Source of the DNA: Leifsonia sp. Root1293
GTDB taxonomy: Bacteria; Actinomycetota; Actinomycetes; Actinomycetales; Microbacteriaceae
Direction: 5' to 3'
DNA: 64,000 nt
NCBI RefSeq assembly: GCF_001425325.1
Contig: NZ_LMEH01000001.1
Coordinates: 2,076,602-2,140,601, forward strand
The notes beneath the pieces were generated by a model. That model did no database searches. It was not told where the DNA came from and was given only the letters and a program-made list of their open reading frames with translations. Below, piece after piece: positions 17,760-28,274 of this stretch. How positions within the stretch are numbered: the stretch's first letter is position 1; the number at the start of each line of letters is the position of its first letter. Both the position numbers and the translations under genes were made by a program.

Positions 17760-18505
17760 AGTCCCGTCGGATCGAACGGCTGGTTGGTGGCGACCAGACC
17801 CGCCGAGCCGGCAGGGATTCCCTCAGGGTTCGAGTGCAGGTCGCCGATGGTCTGCACGGCGAGATCCAGGTTGTCGTCGTCGAGGCTTCCCCACGCGTAG
17901 ACGATGGTGTTGACGCCCTCGGCCACGTTCACGTCGGCCGGACCGATCAACGGCTCGGTCGTCCCGGCTGCGGCGACGGATGCGGAGATCACGCCGGCGG
18001 GAAGGGTCAGAACCTCCTCGTTCGGGTTCGTGAGCCCTGAGATGGCCGGAGTTCCACCCGCCAGGACGTCCACGGCAGGAGCCGCAGCCACGTGGCGGAC
18101 GGTCAGGCGTCCCTCGCCTGCCGAGAGAGTCGACACGTCGTTGGTGAATAGTGTCGCGGTCGGCGTACCGTCCTCCCCGAGATGGGCCACGGCCGTGTAG
18201 TTGGAATTCGACTCGAGCGTGAGGTCGATCGGCCCGATCACGGGGTCGGATGCGTCAGCGGCGTCCGAGGCGGTGATGGCGACAGAGTAGGTTCCCGCAG
18301 CGAGCGGAAGCGGACCGCCCAACGACCCCGGGGTGAAGTCGTCGAGCGTCAGTGCGCCGTTGACGTAGACGTCGACGGTGACGTCGGGAACGCCGTGCAG
18401 GACGGATAGCTGAGCGTCGCCGTCGGCGGCTTGTGCGGGGGCGGCGACTCCCAGAAGAGCAAGAGCGCCGGCGGCGATGCCGGCGGTGATGATCGTTGTG
18501 CGCAT
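17678..18505 (-). CDS. DUF4397 surface protein with C-terminal membrane anchor
   Basis: A 275-residue exported protein. A signal peptide (about 1-26, ending APAQA) is followed by two DUF4397 beta-rich repeats: LSVLHGVPDVTVDVYVNG and LTVRHVAAAPAVDVLAGG. The end is FDPTG, a hydrophobic span and the basic tail TRAKARS, the layout of a cell-wall sorting signal without a standard LPXTG. The sortase gene overlaps it. GGAGG precedes the ATG at 18505. Likely a wall-linked protein; its role is unknown. Confidence 0.85.
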   Translation of the reverse strand: MRTTIITAGIAAGALALLGVAAPAQAADGDAQLSVLHGVPDVTVDVYVNGALTLDDFTPGSLGGPLPLAAGTYSVAITASDAADASDPVIGPIDLTLESNSNYTAVAHLGEDGTPTATLFTNDVSTLSAGEGRLTVRHVAAAPAVDVLAGGTPAISGLTNPNEEVLTLPAGVISASVAAAGTTEPLIGPADVNVAEGVNTIVYAWGSLDDDNLDLAVQTIGDLHSNPEGIPAGSAGLVATNQPFDPTGLWLGASALVLLAAAVVTAAVTRAKARS

Positions 18506-18628
18506 TGTTACCTCCATCTAGGGCCCGAAGGCGGAGAAGTGCTGTCACTCGGTACTTCCGCCGGAACGGGACATCCGGATGCACTTGCGGGGTAATCCGC
18601 ACCTCAACCTTGACTTGAGCCGGACGAC

Positions 18629-19285
18629 CTATCCGAGCCGTGAGTGGGTCAGATCCGACTTGAAGAGACTTTCGTCGATCCGCCACATCTCGATGTCAGG
18701 ATCCCAGGTGAATGCTCCGTCGCGGGCGGATTCGATCCATCTCGCGACGGGGGTACAGAGAGAGGTCGCGCGGTTCCATCCCTCGGTGCCCGGGTAGTCG
18801 AAATCGGGTGTGGTGCGCCGGACCCGAGGAGGGACGTCCGGCGCGCCGGTGCAGTCCACCGCAACCGACATGCCCTCATTCTCCAGCCGCAGCCATCCTT
18901 CGCCTGCACCCCAAGCCACGAAGGAGTAGTCCATCTCATCTTCGTATGCGTGCTCGAGAAGAACTCGAGCCTCGTCGTAGCGGTCCAGCGATTCAGCCAG
19001 CGAAGCCAACACCATTGGAGGGAAGTCGCCGAGGGGGCGCGTGGCGCCCCTCTGGATCCCGTCGTGCCACTCGAACCAGACCAGGATCTCCTCGACCGGC
19101 TTCAGGCCTCGCTGCGCGAGAGCGAGTTGAGTGATCTCTCTCGGCACCCCCGGCCGCATTCCGGTGTTCTCGGGTCCTCCCAGCTCGTGGAGAAGGCTCT
19201 CGTACTCGACGAGGAGTGATTTCAAGCGCTCACCCGAGGAACCCTCGAGCATCGGGCCGTGATCGGTCTGCGTGTAGCGAAACAT
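18629..19285 (-). CDS. SMI1/KNR4-like protein
   Basis: A 218-residue cytosolic protein with the general pattern of SMI1/KNR4 proteins: an opening helix (LLVEYESLLHELGG), then LVWFEWHDGIQRG and a hydrophobic core ending SLCTPVARWIESARDGAFTW. In bacteria, SMI1 proteins often serve as immunity proteins to contact-dependent toxins, but no toxin gene is next to it, so that role is unsupported. It starts 40 bp after the tRNA-Ser terminator, on the same strand. A start at 19252 is also possible. Confidence 0.6.
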   Translation of the reverse strand: MFRYTQTDHGPMLEGSSGERLKSLLVEYESLLHELGGPENTGMRPGVPREITQLALAQRGLKPVEEILVWFEWHDGIQRGATRPLGDFPPMVLASLAESLDRYDEARVLLEHAYEDEMDYSFVAWGAGEGWLRLENEGMSVAVDCTGAPDVPPRVRRTTPDFDYPGTEGWNRATSLCTPVARWIESARDGAFTWDPDIEMWRIDESLFKSDLTHSRLG

Positions 19286-19324
19286 GGGCCAATCCGTTGC
19301 CGATACCGCAGTGATGGGGAAAGC

Positions 19325-19365
19325 AAAGGCCCCTTCTCCTCCGGGGTTCGGGGAGTCGGGGCCTT
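19325..19365 (-). terminator. Terminator of tRNA-Ser
   Basis: On the minus strand AAGGCCCC pairs with GGGGCCTT (eight base pairs, 24-base loop), followed by TTTGCTTT. It starts six bases after the CCA end of the tRNA and before the SMI1-like gene. Confidence 0.6.
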
Positions 19366-19373
19366 ACGCATGG

Positions 19374-19460
19374 CGGTACCGGTGGGATTTGAACCCACGG
19401 TGGACTTTCACCCACACAACTTTTCGAGAGTTGCACCTTCGGCCGCTCGGACACGGTACC
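19374..19460 (-). tRNA. tRNA-Ser (CGA)
   Basis: An 87-base cloverleaf with long variable arm: acceptor GGTACCG/CGGTACC, anticodon stem CAACT/AGTTG with loop CTCGAAA (anticodon CGA) and T arm GTGGG-TTCAAAT-CCCAC. The 3' CCA is encoded (to 19371). TAAACT on the minus strand, eight bases upstream, is a possible -10 box. Confidence 0.96.
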
Positions 19461-19572
19461 GAGAAGGAGTTTAGTTGAGCGGGGGCTTCTGCGCGAATCG
19501 AGTCACGTGGTCAGCGGCATCCGTTCGCCAGAAGCCTGATCAGCACCGCACAGGGTGGCGTAGCCTTCGCAC

Positions 19573-20727
19573 ATGACCGCCTCTCCCCTCCTCCGCCTCG
19601 GCGTTATGGCAACCTCGCGCAAGCTCCATGAGAATCGGCTTCCGCTGCACCCATCGCACCTGGAACGCATCGACGACGACCTGCGGGCGAACATGATGCT
19701 CGAGACCGGCTACGGCGAGCGCTTCGGAATTCCGGATGCGGGCCTCGCTCCCTTCGTCGGAGCGATCGCCTCCCGCGAGGAGATCATCGAGGCTGCCGAC
19801 GTGATCGTGCTCCCCAAGCCGGTGGCGTCGGACCTCGCCGAGCTGCGCGACGGGCAGACCCTGTGGGGCTGGCCGCACTGCGTGCAGGATCGCGAGATGA
19901 CGCAGTTCGCCATCGACAAGGGCCTCACCCTCATCGCGTGGGAGGCGATGAACCACTGGACGAGCGACGGCGGCTTCGGCCTGCACGTATTCCACAAGAA
20001 CAACGAGCTGGCCGGATACTGCTCCGTTCTGCATGCCTTGCAGCTGTGCGGATCGACGGGAGACTACGGGCGCCGCCTCAGCGCCGTGGTGATCGGCTTC
20101 GGCGCCACGGCGCGTGGAGCCGTCACCGTGCTGAACGCCCACGGCATCCACGATGTGCGGGTGCTCACCAACCGCGACACGGCTGCCGTCGGTTCGCCCA
20201 TACCCTCTGTCGACATCATCCAGTTCGAGCACGACCCCGACTCGCCGTTCCAGAGCACTGTGAACACCGAGGACGGCCCCGTGGCACTCGCCCCGTTCCT
20301 CGCTGCCCACGACATCGTCGTGAACTGCACGCTGCAGGACCCGAACGCGCCCCTCACCTACCTGCGTGAGGAGGACCTCGACGAGTTCCGGCCCGGCAGC
20401 CTCATCGTCGACGTCTCGATCGATGCCGGCATGGGCTTCAGCTGGGCGCGGCCGACGACCTTCGACGACCCGATGTTCACGGTCGGCGAATCGACGAACT
20501 ACTACGCCGTCGACCACAGCCCGTCGTTCCTGTGGAACTCAGCGACGTGGGAGATCAGCGAGGCGCTGATGCCGTTCCTCCGCACGGTCATGGAGGGTCC
20601 GGACTCGTGGGCGTCATCCGACACGATCCGCCGAGCGATCGAGATCGAGGCCGGACGCGTGCGCAACGACGCCATCCTCGAGTTCCAGGGGCGCTCGAGC
20701 GAATACCCCTACCTCCCGGCTGGCTGA
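19573..20727 (+). CDS. N5-(carboxyethyl)ornithine synthase-like dehydrogenase
   Basis: A 384-residue enzyme of the alanine dehydrogenase/transhydrogenase superfamily. The N-terminal catalytic half (about 1-135) has SRKLHENRLPLHPSHLERI. The NAD(P)-binding fold is in the middle (VVIGFGATARGAVTVL near 170), and the end returns to the catalytic half. The closest characterised relative known to me is the lactococcal enzyme joining pyruvate to the side-chain amine of ornithine or lysine. Several details (the EAMNHW segment) fit that family better than alanine dehydrogenase. The substrate here is unproven. It stands alone before radA. Confidence 0.75.
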   Translation: MTASPLLRLGVMATSRKLHENRLPLHPSHLERIDDDLRANMMLETGYGERFGIPDAGLAPFVGAIASREEIIEAADVIVLPKPVASDLAELRDGQTLWGWPHCVQDREMTQFAIDKGLTLIAWEAMNHWTSDGGFGLHVFHKNNELAGYCSVLHALQLCGSTGDYGRRLSAVVIGFGATARGAVTVLNAHGIHDVRVLTNRDTAAVGSPIPSVDIIQFEHDPDSPFQSTVNTEDGPVALAPFLAAHDIVVNCTLQDPNAPLTYLREEDLDEFRPGSLIVDVSIDAGMGFSWARPTTFDDPMFTVGESTNYYAVDHSPSFLWNSATWEISEALMPFLRTVMEGPDSWASSDTIRRAIEIEAGRVRNDAILEFQGRSSEYPYLPAG

Positions 20728-20772
20728 CGACCGGCGCTCGCGGGCGGCCAGCGACTCCGTCCCATCCTTCGG

Positions 20773-20842
20773 TGCCGGATGCCGCTCCCCCACACGCCGC
20801 TTCGTCCACGGATGCAGTTGTGCAGCGGAGCGGCATCCGGCA
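20773..20842. repeat. Perfect 16-bp inverted repeat between carboxyethylornithine-synthase-like gene and radA
   Basis: TGCCGGATGCCGCTCC (20773-20788) pairs perfectly with GGAGCGGCATCCGGCA (20827-20842) across 38 bases. Positions 20775-20793 are identical to 31049-31067 upstream of the 63-residue membrane protein gene. It may terminate the upstream gene, or be a copy of a dispersed palindromic repeat. Confidence 0.6.
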
Positions 20843-20871
20843 GTGTCGTCGGGCCCGATTAGGCTCGCCGC

Positions 20872-22296
20872 ATGGCCCGATCCACCAACGCGTACCGCTG
20901 CGTCGAATGCGGATGGACGACGGCGAAATGGGCCGGCCGCTGCGGCGAGTGCCAGCAGTGGGGAACCGTGACGGATGCCGCTGAACAGGCTGGCGGCAAC
21001 GCCCGCGCTGTCAAGCCCGTCGCCGTCTCTGCAGGCCGCGCGGCCCGTCCGATCACGGAGTTCACCGCCGAGATGGAGATCACCCGGTGGCCGAGCGGCA
21101 TCGGCGAGTTCGACAGGGTTCTCGGCGGCGGCGTCGTCCCCGGAGCGGCCATCCTGCTGAGCGGGGAGCCCGGTGTCGGCAAGTCCACGTTGCTGCTCGA
21201 GGTCGCCGCACGCGCTGCAGCCACGGGAAAGCGGGTGCTCTACGTGAGCGCCGAGGAGTCGGTGAGCCAGGTGAGGCTGCGCGCGGCCCGCACGGGCGCG
21301 CTCGTTCCGAACCTCTACCTCGCGTCGGAGACCGATCTCGGCACCATCCTCGGTCAGGTGGATGCCGTCGAGCCGCAGCTTCTCATCGTCGACTCCGTGC
21401 AGACGGTGTCGAGTTCACTGTCCGATGGCCTCGCCGGCCAGCCCGGACAGGTGCGCGAGGTCGCGGCAGCACTCGTGCGACTGGCCAAGGAGCGCGAGCT
21501 GCCGATCCTCCTGGTGGGGCACGTCACGAAAGACGGCTCGATCGCCGGCCCCCGCCTGCTCGAGCACCTCGTCGACGTGGTCTGCCACTTCGAGGGCGAC
21601 CGCCAGACCGCCCTGCGATTCGTGCGAGCCCTCAAGAACCGCTTCGGCCCCACCGACGAAGTCGGCTGCTTCGAGATGACCGGAGACGGCATCGCCGAGG
21701 TGCCCGACCCGAGCGGTCTGTTCCTCAGCCGCGGCTCGACGAATGTCAGCGGAACCTGCGTCACCGTCGCCCTCGAAGGGCGACGGGCGCTGCCCGTCGA
21801 GGTGCAGGCACTGGTCGTCAAGGCGACAGGCCCGCAGCCGCGGCGCGTGATGAACGGCGTCGATCCCTCGCGGGTGGCCATGATCCTCGCCGTGCTCGAA
21901 CGCCGAGCAGGCCTCAAGGGTGTCGGCGAGCACGACGTGTACATCTCCACGGTCGGAGGGGTGCGGCTCACCGAGCCGGGCGCCGACCTGGCCATCGCCG
22001 TGGCCATAGCCTCGGCGCTCAGCGAGCGCCCCGTGCCCCACGAGCTCACGGCGTTCGGCGAGATCAGCCTGGCGGGCGAGGTGCGCCCGGTCTCCGCGGC
22101 CGCGCAGCGGGCATCCGAGGCACGCCGCCTCGGGTTCACCCATGTGCTCGACGCCGAGGTGGGCAGTGTGCACGCAGCCCTCGACAGGCTGCGGCTGGCC
22201 GGACCATCGGCATCCGATGCCTCAGACGCACGTGCCGCGGAGCGTCGAGCCGCCCAGCGCGACGAGTGGGAGCGCGAGTTCAGCGGGTCGTTCTAG
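20872..22296 (+). CDS. radA: DNA repair protein RadA
   Basis: A 474-residue branch-migration ATPase that helps process recombination intermediates. Order: four-cysteine zinc finger (C10, C13, C24, C27), RecA-like core with Walker A GEPGVGKST near residue 98 and the RadA signature LKNRFGPTDE near 256, then a Lon-protease-like domain to about 450. Length is normal. It follows a 145-bp gap holding a strong inverted repeat. Confidence 0.96.
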   Translation: MARSTNAYRCVECGWTTAKWAGRCGECQQWGTVTDAAEQAGGNARAVKPVAVSAGRAARPITEFTAEMEITRWPSGIGEFDRVLGGGVVPGAAILLSGEPGVGKSTLLLEVAARAAATGKRVLYVSAEESVSQVRLRAARTGALVPNLYLASETDLGTILGQVDAVEPQLLIVDSVQTVSSSLSDGLAGQPGQVREVAAALVRLAKERELPILLVGHVTKDGSIAGPRLLEHLVDVVCHFEGDRQTALRFVRALKNRFGPTDEVGCFEMTGDGIAEVPDPSGLFLSRGSTNVSGTCVTVALEGRRALPVEVQALVVKATGPQPRRVMNGVDPSRVAMILAVLERRAGLKGVGEHDVYISTVGGVRLTEPGADLAIAVAIASALSERPVPHELTAFGEISLAGEVRPVSAAAQRASEARRLGFTHVLDAEVGSVHAALDRLRLAGPSASDASDARAAERRAAQRDEWEREFSGSF

Positions 22297-22301
22297 GACG
22301 T

Positions 22302-22739
22302 TCAGGCCTCGACGTCGAGAGCGCGCAGGATCTCAGCCGGGGTGGCCTGCATCGGATGCGGTCCGGCGATGTCGAAGAACACAGTGGTGATCAGCTCGGC
22401 GTTGGCGCCCAGGAATGCGCGGAGCCAGACCGGAGACTGCAGACCGACGGCGGGCGGCAGGTTCGCCGGCTTGTTCGCCGCGTCGCTGAACAGCAGCAGG
22501 GCGACCTCCCCCGTCTCGGGCGATCGATAGGTCCAGACCTCGCCGCCGTCGAGAGGATTGTCGCGCGGGCCCGGCTTCAGCAGCGGCACCACGGTGTTTC
22601 CATTGCGCAATGCCAGCGCGACAGCCGCCATGTCCTGGTGCTCCAGAGCCTCGGCGAGGGCCTGGGAGCGGAAGGCGGGAGCACCGGCAGCACCGGCTTT
22701 CGCGGACTTCTTGGGCTTCTTCGGAGACGCTGATGGCAT
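22302..22739 (-). CDS. SseB-like conserved protein
   Basis: A 145-residue soluble protein. The first 25 residues are Lys/Ala-rich; the body has GNTVVPLLKPGP, EVWTYRSPETGEVALLLFSD and a C-terminal alpha/beta part. The LLLFSDAAN segment resembles the SseB N-terminal domain of actinobacterial proteins of unknown function. Convergent with radA, five bases apart. Such proteins are often mislabelled dehydrogenases; nothing in it supports that. Confidence 0.65.
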   Translation of the reverse strand: MPSASPKKPKKSAKAGAAGAPAFRSQALAEALEHQDMAAVALALRNGNTVVPLLKPGPRDNPLDGGEVWTYRSPETGEVALLLFSDAANKPANLPPAVGLQSPVWLRAFLGANAELITTVFFDIAGPHPMQATPAEILRALDVEA

Positions 22740-22772
22740 GCCTCAAGGGTAGTAGCAGCCGCGCGCGCCGCC

Positions 22773-23414
22773 CTAGTCGAGCAGGAACTGCGTGGGCTCG
22801 CTGGTCACGTTGCCGAGGGTCACCGTCAGCTTGTAGGAGGCGCCACCCGCTGGCACGACCTCGCGGTCACCGTCGCAACTGTCGGCCGACGACCGAGTGC
22901 GATCCCAGGTCAGCGGCGCCGCCGACCCGATGGGTACGTTCGGCTTCAGCGTGACCTCCGCGTCGACGGCATCCTTCTGGCAGTCGGTCGACAGCCAGTA
23001 GACCTCGTCGCCGCTGGTGATCGTGAACACCTGCTGCGAACTGCCGGCGTTCACGACGCAGGGCTTCGATCCGGTGTTGGTGAGGCTGAGTGTGAGCTGC
23101 GGCTTCTGGTCGGCCGCGTAGGCCTCGAGGTCCGTCACGGCCTTCACCACGAGGTCATCGTCCTTGCACGCGACGCCCTTCGCATCGACAGCATCCGTCG
23201 GGATGGCCGTGGCATCGGCGGCTGGCTTCTCGGAACTGGTCGAGACGGCCTGTGGAGCCTTCTGATCGTTGGGCTGGCCCGAGCTGGATCCGGGGCGAAC
23301 CACGATGAGGATGATGGCGACGATCACGGCGATCAGGCCGAGACCGACTACGAGACGCCGGCGCCAGTACACCTTGCTCGACTGGGGGCCGACTGGATGC
23401 TTGAGCGTCGACAT
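22773..23414 (-). CDS. Single-span membrane protein with extracellular beta domain
   Basis: A 213-residue protein: short cytoplasmic N-terminus, one membrane span at about 20-41 (LVVGLGLIAVIVAIILIVV), a Ser/Pro/Ala linker, then an extracellular domain with Cys pairs in KGVACKDDD, KPCVVN, TDCQKD and DSCDGD. The pattern (LTLSLTNTGSKPC) recalls DUF4232-like immunoglobulin folds. Function unknown. On the same strand as the gene before it, with 33 bp between. Confidence 0.7.
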   Translation of the reverse strand: MSTLKHPVGPQSSKVYWRRRLVVGLGLIAVIVAIILIVVRPGSSSGQPNDQKAPQAVSTSSEKPAADATAIPTDAVDAKGVACKDDDLVVKAVTDLEAYAADQKPQLTLSLTNTGSKPCVVNAGSSQQVFTITSGDEVYWLSTDCQKDAVDAEVTLKPNVPIGSAAPLTWDRTRSSADSCDGDREVVPAGGASYKLTVTLGNVTSEPTQFLLD

Positions 23415-23544
23415 ACCGACAGGGTAGGCACCCGCGCCCCGACCGGGGGTGAGGCGCTGCGGCGAGCCGCCACCCTCTCAGGAACACGCCGGCGCAGCAT
23501 CCGCTCAGATCGACGGAGGGCGCTCACCCGGGCACGCCACGACC

Positions 23545-24051
23545 TCAGCGCAGCTGCTTGAGCATGCGCGTGTTGCCCAGGGTGTTCGGCTTCACACGGG
23601 CGAGGTCGAGGAACTCGGCGACGCCGTCGTCGCGGGAACGCACCAGCTCGGCGTAGACGGCCGGGTCGACGGTCTCGGTGCCCATGTCCTCGAAGCCGTG
23701 CCGCTCGAAGAACGGCACCTCGAAGGTCAGGCAGAACAGCCTGGAGAGGCCGAGCTCCCGCGCGTCGTCCTCGAGAACGTCGAGCAGGGCGTGCCCGACG
23801 CCGCGACGGAGCCACTCGGGGGCGGCGGCCAGGGTGCGCACCTCTCCGAGGTCCTCCCACATGACATGGAGTGCACCGCAGCCGACGACCTCGCCATCCG
23901 CGGATTCGGCGATGCGGAACTCCTGCACGGACTCGTACAGGACGACGCGTTCCTTGCCCAACAGGATGCCGCTCTGCACGAGGGGCTCCACGAGCCTGGC
24001 GATGTGGGGGATGTCGCTCGTGCGGGCACGGCGCACGGAGAAGTCGGTCAC
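23545..24051 (-). CDS. argA: Amino-acid N-acetyltransferase (N-acetylglutamate synthase type)
   Basis: A 168-residue GNAT enzyme that acetylates glutamate with acetyl-CoA to begin arginine synthesis. It is the short, kinase-less form typical of actinobacteria. The start VRRARTSDIPHIARLVEPL, the acetyl-CoA loop WLRRGVGHALLDVLE and VPFFERHGFEDMG fit the family. The symbol is by family resemblance. It lies 87 bp after clpC on the same strand; no arg genes are nearby. Confidence 0.82.
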   Translation of the reverse strand: MTDFSVRRARTSDIPHIARLVEPLVQSGILLGKERVVLYESVQEFRIAESADGEVVGCGALHVMWEDLGEVRTLAAAPEWLRRGVGHALLDVLEDDARELGLSRLFCLTFEVPFFERHGFEDMGTETVDPAVYAELVRSRDDGVAEFLDLARVKPNTLGNTRMLKQLR

Positions 24052-24138
24052 GACCCCAGCCTAACGAGGCCGCCGTGCAGCATTAACGAGAGGAGGGGCC
24101 GGGCGACCCGAACGCCCGACCCCTCGCTGATGATGCTC

Positions 24139-26664
<2,526 letters not shown>

Positions 26665-26744
26665 CTCTACTCCTCTCGGCGCCACGCGCGGATGCGGTGC
26701 CGATAGAAAGAGAGTAGCCAGCGATCCGAAGCGAAATGGCGGTG

Positions 26745-26759
26745 TTCGCCCTCGGCGCA
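26745..26759 (-). promoter_or_regulatory. ClgR-like operator candidate upstream of clpC
   Basis: TTCGCCCTCGGCGCA has the CGC-N5-GCG core that ClgR-type activators of clp genes recognise in actinobacteria. It is 81-95 bp before the clpC start. Only the core matches; no clgR gene is in the window. Confidence 0.35.
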
Positions 26760-26791
26760 CGGACCCTGACGACTGGCTGAGTGCTCGCCCG

Positions 26792-26820
26792 TTGACATCC
26801 GCGATCCAGCCGCCTAACGT
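26792..26820 (+). promoter_or_regulatory. Sigma-70-type promoter of the DUF2975/XRE pair
   Basis: A perfect -35 box TTGACA (26792-26797), a 17-bp spacer and -10 box TAACGT (26815-26820). Transcription would begin near 26827, inside the palindromic operator, 35 bases before the GTG start. Confidence 0.75.
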
Positions 26821-26851
26821 ATCGATTATCGTTGTTATCGATAATCGTTAG
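26814..26851. promoter_or_regulatory. Operator palindromes of the DUF2975/XRE pair
   Basis: CGATTATCG (26823-26831) and CGATAATCG (26839-26847) form a perfect 9-bp inverted repeat with a 7-base spacer. CTAACG/CGTTAG lies outside it (26814-26819, 26846-26851). It covers the -10 box and transcript start, so binding would repress. TATCGATAA-type sites suit the small XRE regulator encoded two genes down. Confidence 0.65.
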
Positions 26852-26860
26852 GAGTGCATC

Positions 26861-27478
26861 GTGACCATCACCGAGACGCACAGGCCGAGCCGGGGCGACA
26901 GGATCGGCCTCTGGACCTTCGCCGTGGCCGGAGTGGCGATCGCCGGTTGGGCGGTGTGGACAGCGATCGCTCGGATCATCGAGGTGCTGCCCAACAAGGA
27001 CGTCGCAGTGCTCGCGGCCTTCTCCGGAACCCAGGCCATGGCCCCCATCGGACCCGACGGCGCCGAGGTGGCCGTCGAGCTCGACCAGGCCATCGTCACG
27101 GCGCCGTCCCTTCCTGACGCATCGCTTGCGGCGATCGTCATCCAGCAACTGGTGCTCGCGGCGTCCGTCGTCGGAGTCGTCGTCTGCCTGATCTGGCTCA
27201 TCCGCAACATGGCCGTCGGCACCGTCTTCAGCCGCACGAACTCCGTGCTCGTCACCTCCGCCGGTTTCCTCGGCATCGCCGGGTACTTCCTGGTCCCGTT
27301 CTTCGGCAACATGGCGGCCAACGGCGCCTTCGCTCGAATCAGCGACCGCACCTTCGACAACGTCGTCATCTCGGTGGCGCCGTTCGATCTCGTGATCATC
27401 GCGTTCGTGGTCGCGCTCGTTGCGACGGTGTTCGGGGTCGGCGAGCGCCTCCAACGCGACACCGACGGCCTCGTCTGA
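26861..27478 (+). CDS. DUF2975 membrane protein
   Basis: A 205-residue, four-span protein with GVGERL near the C-terminus and GTVFSRTN after span 2, the pattern of DUF2975. Start is GTG at 26861 with GGAG six bases upstream. The stop overlaps the ATG of a small XRE regulator (ATGA), a common arrangement for this family. The pair is probably autoregulated from the promoter and palindromes just upstream. Its molecular role is unknown. Confidence 0.85.
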   Translation: MTITETHRPSRGDRIGLWTFAVAGVAIAGWAVWTAIARIIEVLPNKDVAVLAAFSGTQAMAPIGPDGAEVAVELDQAIVTAPSLPDASLAAIVIQQLVLAASVVGVVVCLIWLIRNMAVGTVFSRTNSVLVTSAGFLGIAGYFLVPFFGNMAANGAFARISDRTFDNVVISVAPFDLVIIAFVVALVATVFGVGERLQRDTDGLV

Positions 27479-27708
27479 TGGCCCCGGCCGGAACCCCGGA
27501 CTCCGGGGCGGTGCATTGCCGGCTCGACGAACTGCTCGCCGCCCGCGGCATGACCCTCACCCGGCTGAGCGAGCTCGTGGGCGTGAGCGTCGTCAACCTC
27601 AGCGTGATGAAGAACGATCGGGCCCGCGCCATCAGGTTCTCCACCCTCGAGGCCGTCTGCCGGGCTCTCGACTGCGAGATCGGCGAGTTGTTCGTGCTGC
27701 GACGGTGA
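27478..27708 (+). CDS. Small XRE (Cro/C1-type) regulator
   Basis: A 76-residue helix-turn-helix protein of the YozG/Cro type: LDELLAARGMTLTRLSELVGV, then VVNLSVMKNDRARAIRFSTL and a short helix CRALDCEIGELF. It has no other domain. Coupled to the DUF2975 gene by a four-base overlap and likely to bind the 26814-26851 palindromes. Confidence 0.85.
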   Translation: MAPAGTPDSGAVHCRLDELLAARGMTLTRLSELVGVSVVNLSVMKNDRARAIRFSTLEAVCRALDCEIGELFVLRR

Positions 27709-27753
27709 CGGATGCCACCGCCCGGCGGATCACAGCTCGCTCCCGGTTCGGGC

Positions 27754-28215
27754 TCAGCGCATCGCCTTGAGCGTGATGCTCTGGTCGTCGACCCGGATGC
27801 TCACGTCGGAGTCGGTCGTGACGTCTTCAGGGGTCGCGAAGACGGTGGTGTGGGGCGCGTAGTCGGCGGTGCAGGCCTTGTCCGGTGGGATGGGGACGAC
27901 GGACACCACCAGCGAGTTCGACGACGCGACCCGCATCCTCTCGCCGATCGGCGGGCATCCGGAGCTGCCGTAGAGGGTCAATGCGATCTGTTCGCCGCTG
28001 TCGAGCCACGACGCGTAGGGCGCCAGCGCGCTCTCCCCACGGTCGACGACGCCCTTCGGGCCGCCCGCGAAGTTCTCGACGGCAGCGCTGCCCCGAGCCC
28101 CGCTGCTGCCGCTGCCGCCGCCGGATCCGGCACCGCTGCAGCCCGCGAGCGCCAGCCCCGTCGTGATGACGGCGACGGATGCGGCGAGCCGTGCGAGGCT
28201 CCGGGCGCTGAACAT
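27754..28215 (-). CDS. Small lipoprotein of unknown function
   Basis: A 153-residue protein with signal peptide and lipobox LALAGC (Cys near 26), then a Gly/Ser-rich linker and a compact beta-looking domain with CPPIGERMR and DKACTADYAP, whose cysteines may pair. Not recognised beyond that. Convergent with the XRE gene and divergent from the pirin gene (59 bp). Confidence 0.72.
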   Translation of the reverse strand: MFSARSLARLAASVAVITTGLALAGCSGAGSGGGSGSSGARGSAAVENFAGGPKGVVDRGESALAPYASWLDSGEQIALTLYGSSGCPPIGERMRVASSNSLVVSVVPIPPDKACTADYAPHTTVFATPEDVTTDSDVSIRVDDQSITLKAMR

Positions 28216-28274
28216 GCGGCCAGCCTACGCTCGGGTGCTGATGCTCGGGAAGGCGAGCGCAATAGGCTCTCCCC

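Noticed and set aside
18629-19285. SMI1-like protein as immunity to a polymorphic toxin
   Set aside because: No toxin gene, secretion gene or orphan toxin cassette is next to it; the neighbour is a tRNA.
19573-20727. Plain alanine dehydrogenase
   Set aside because: Superfamily fits, but several conserved segments point more to carboxyethylornithine synthase-like enzymes; left as a cautious family call.
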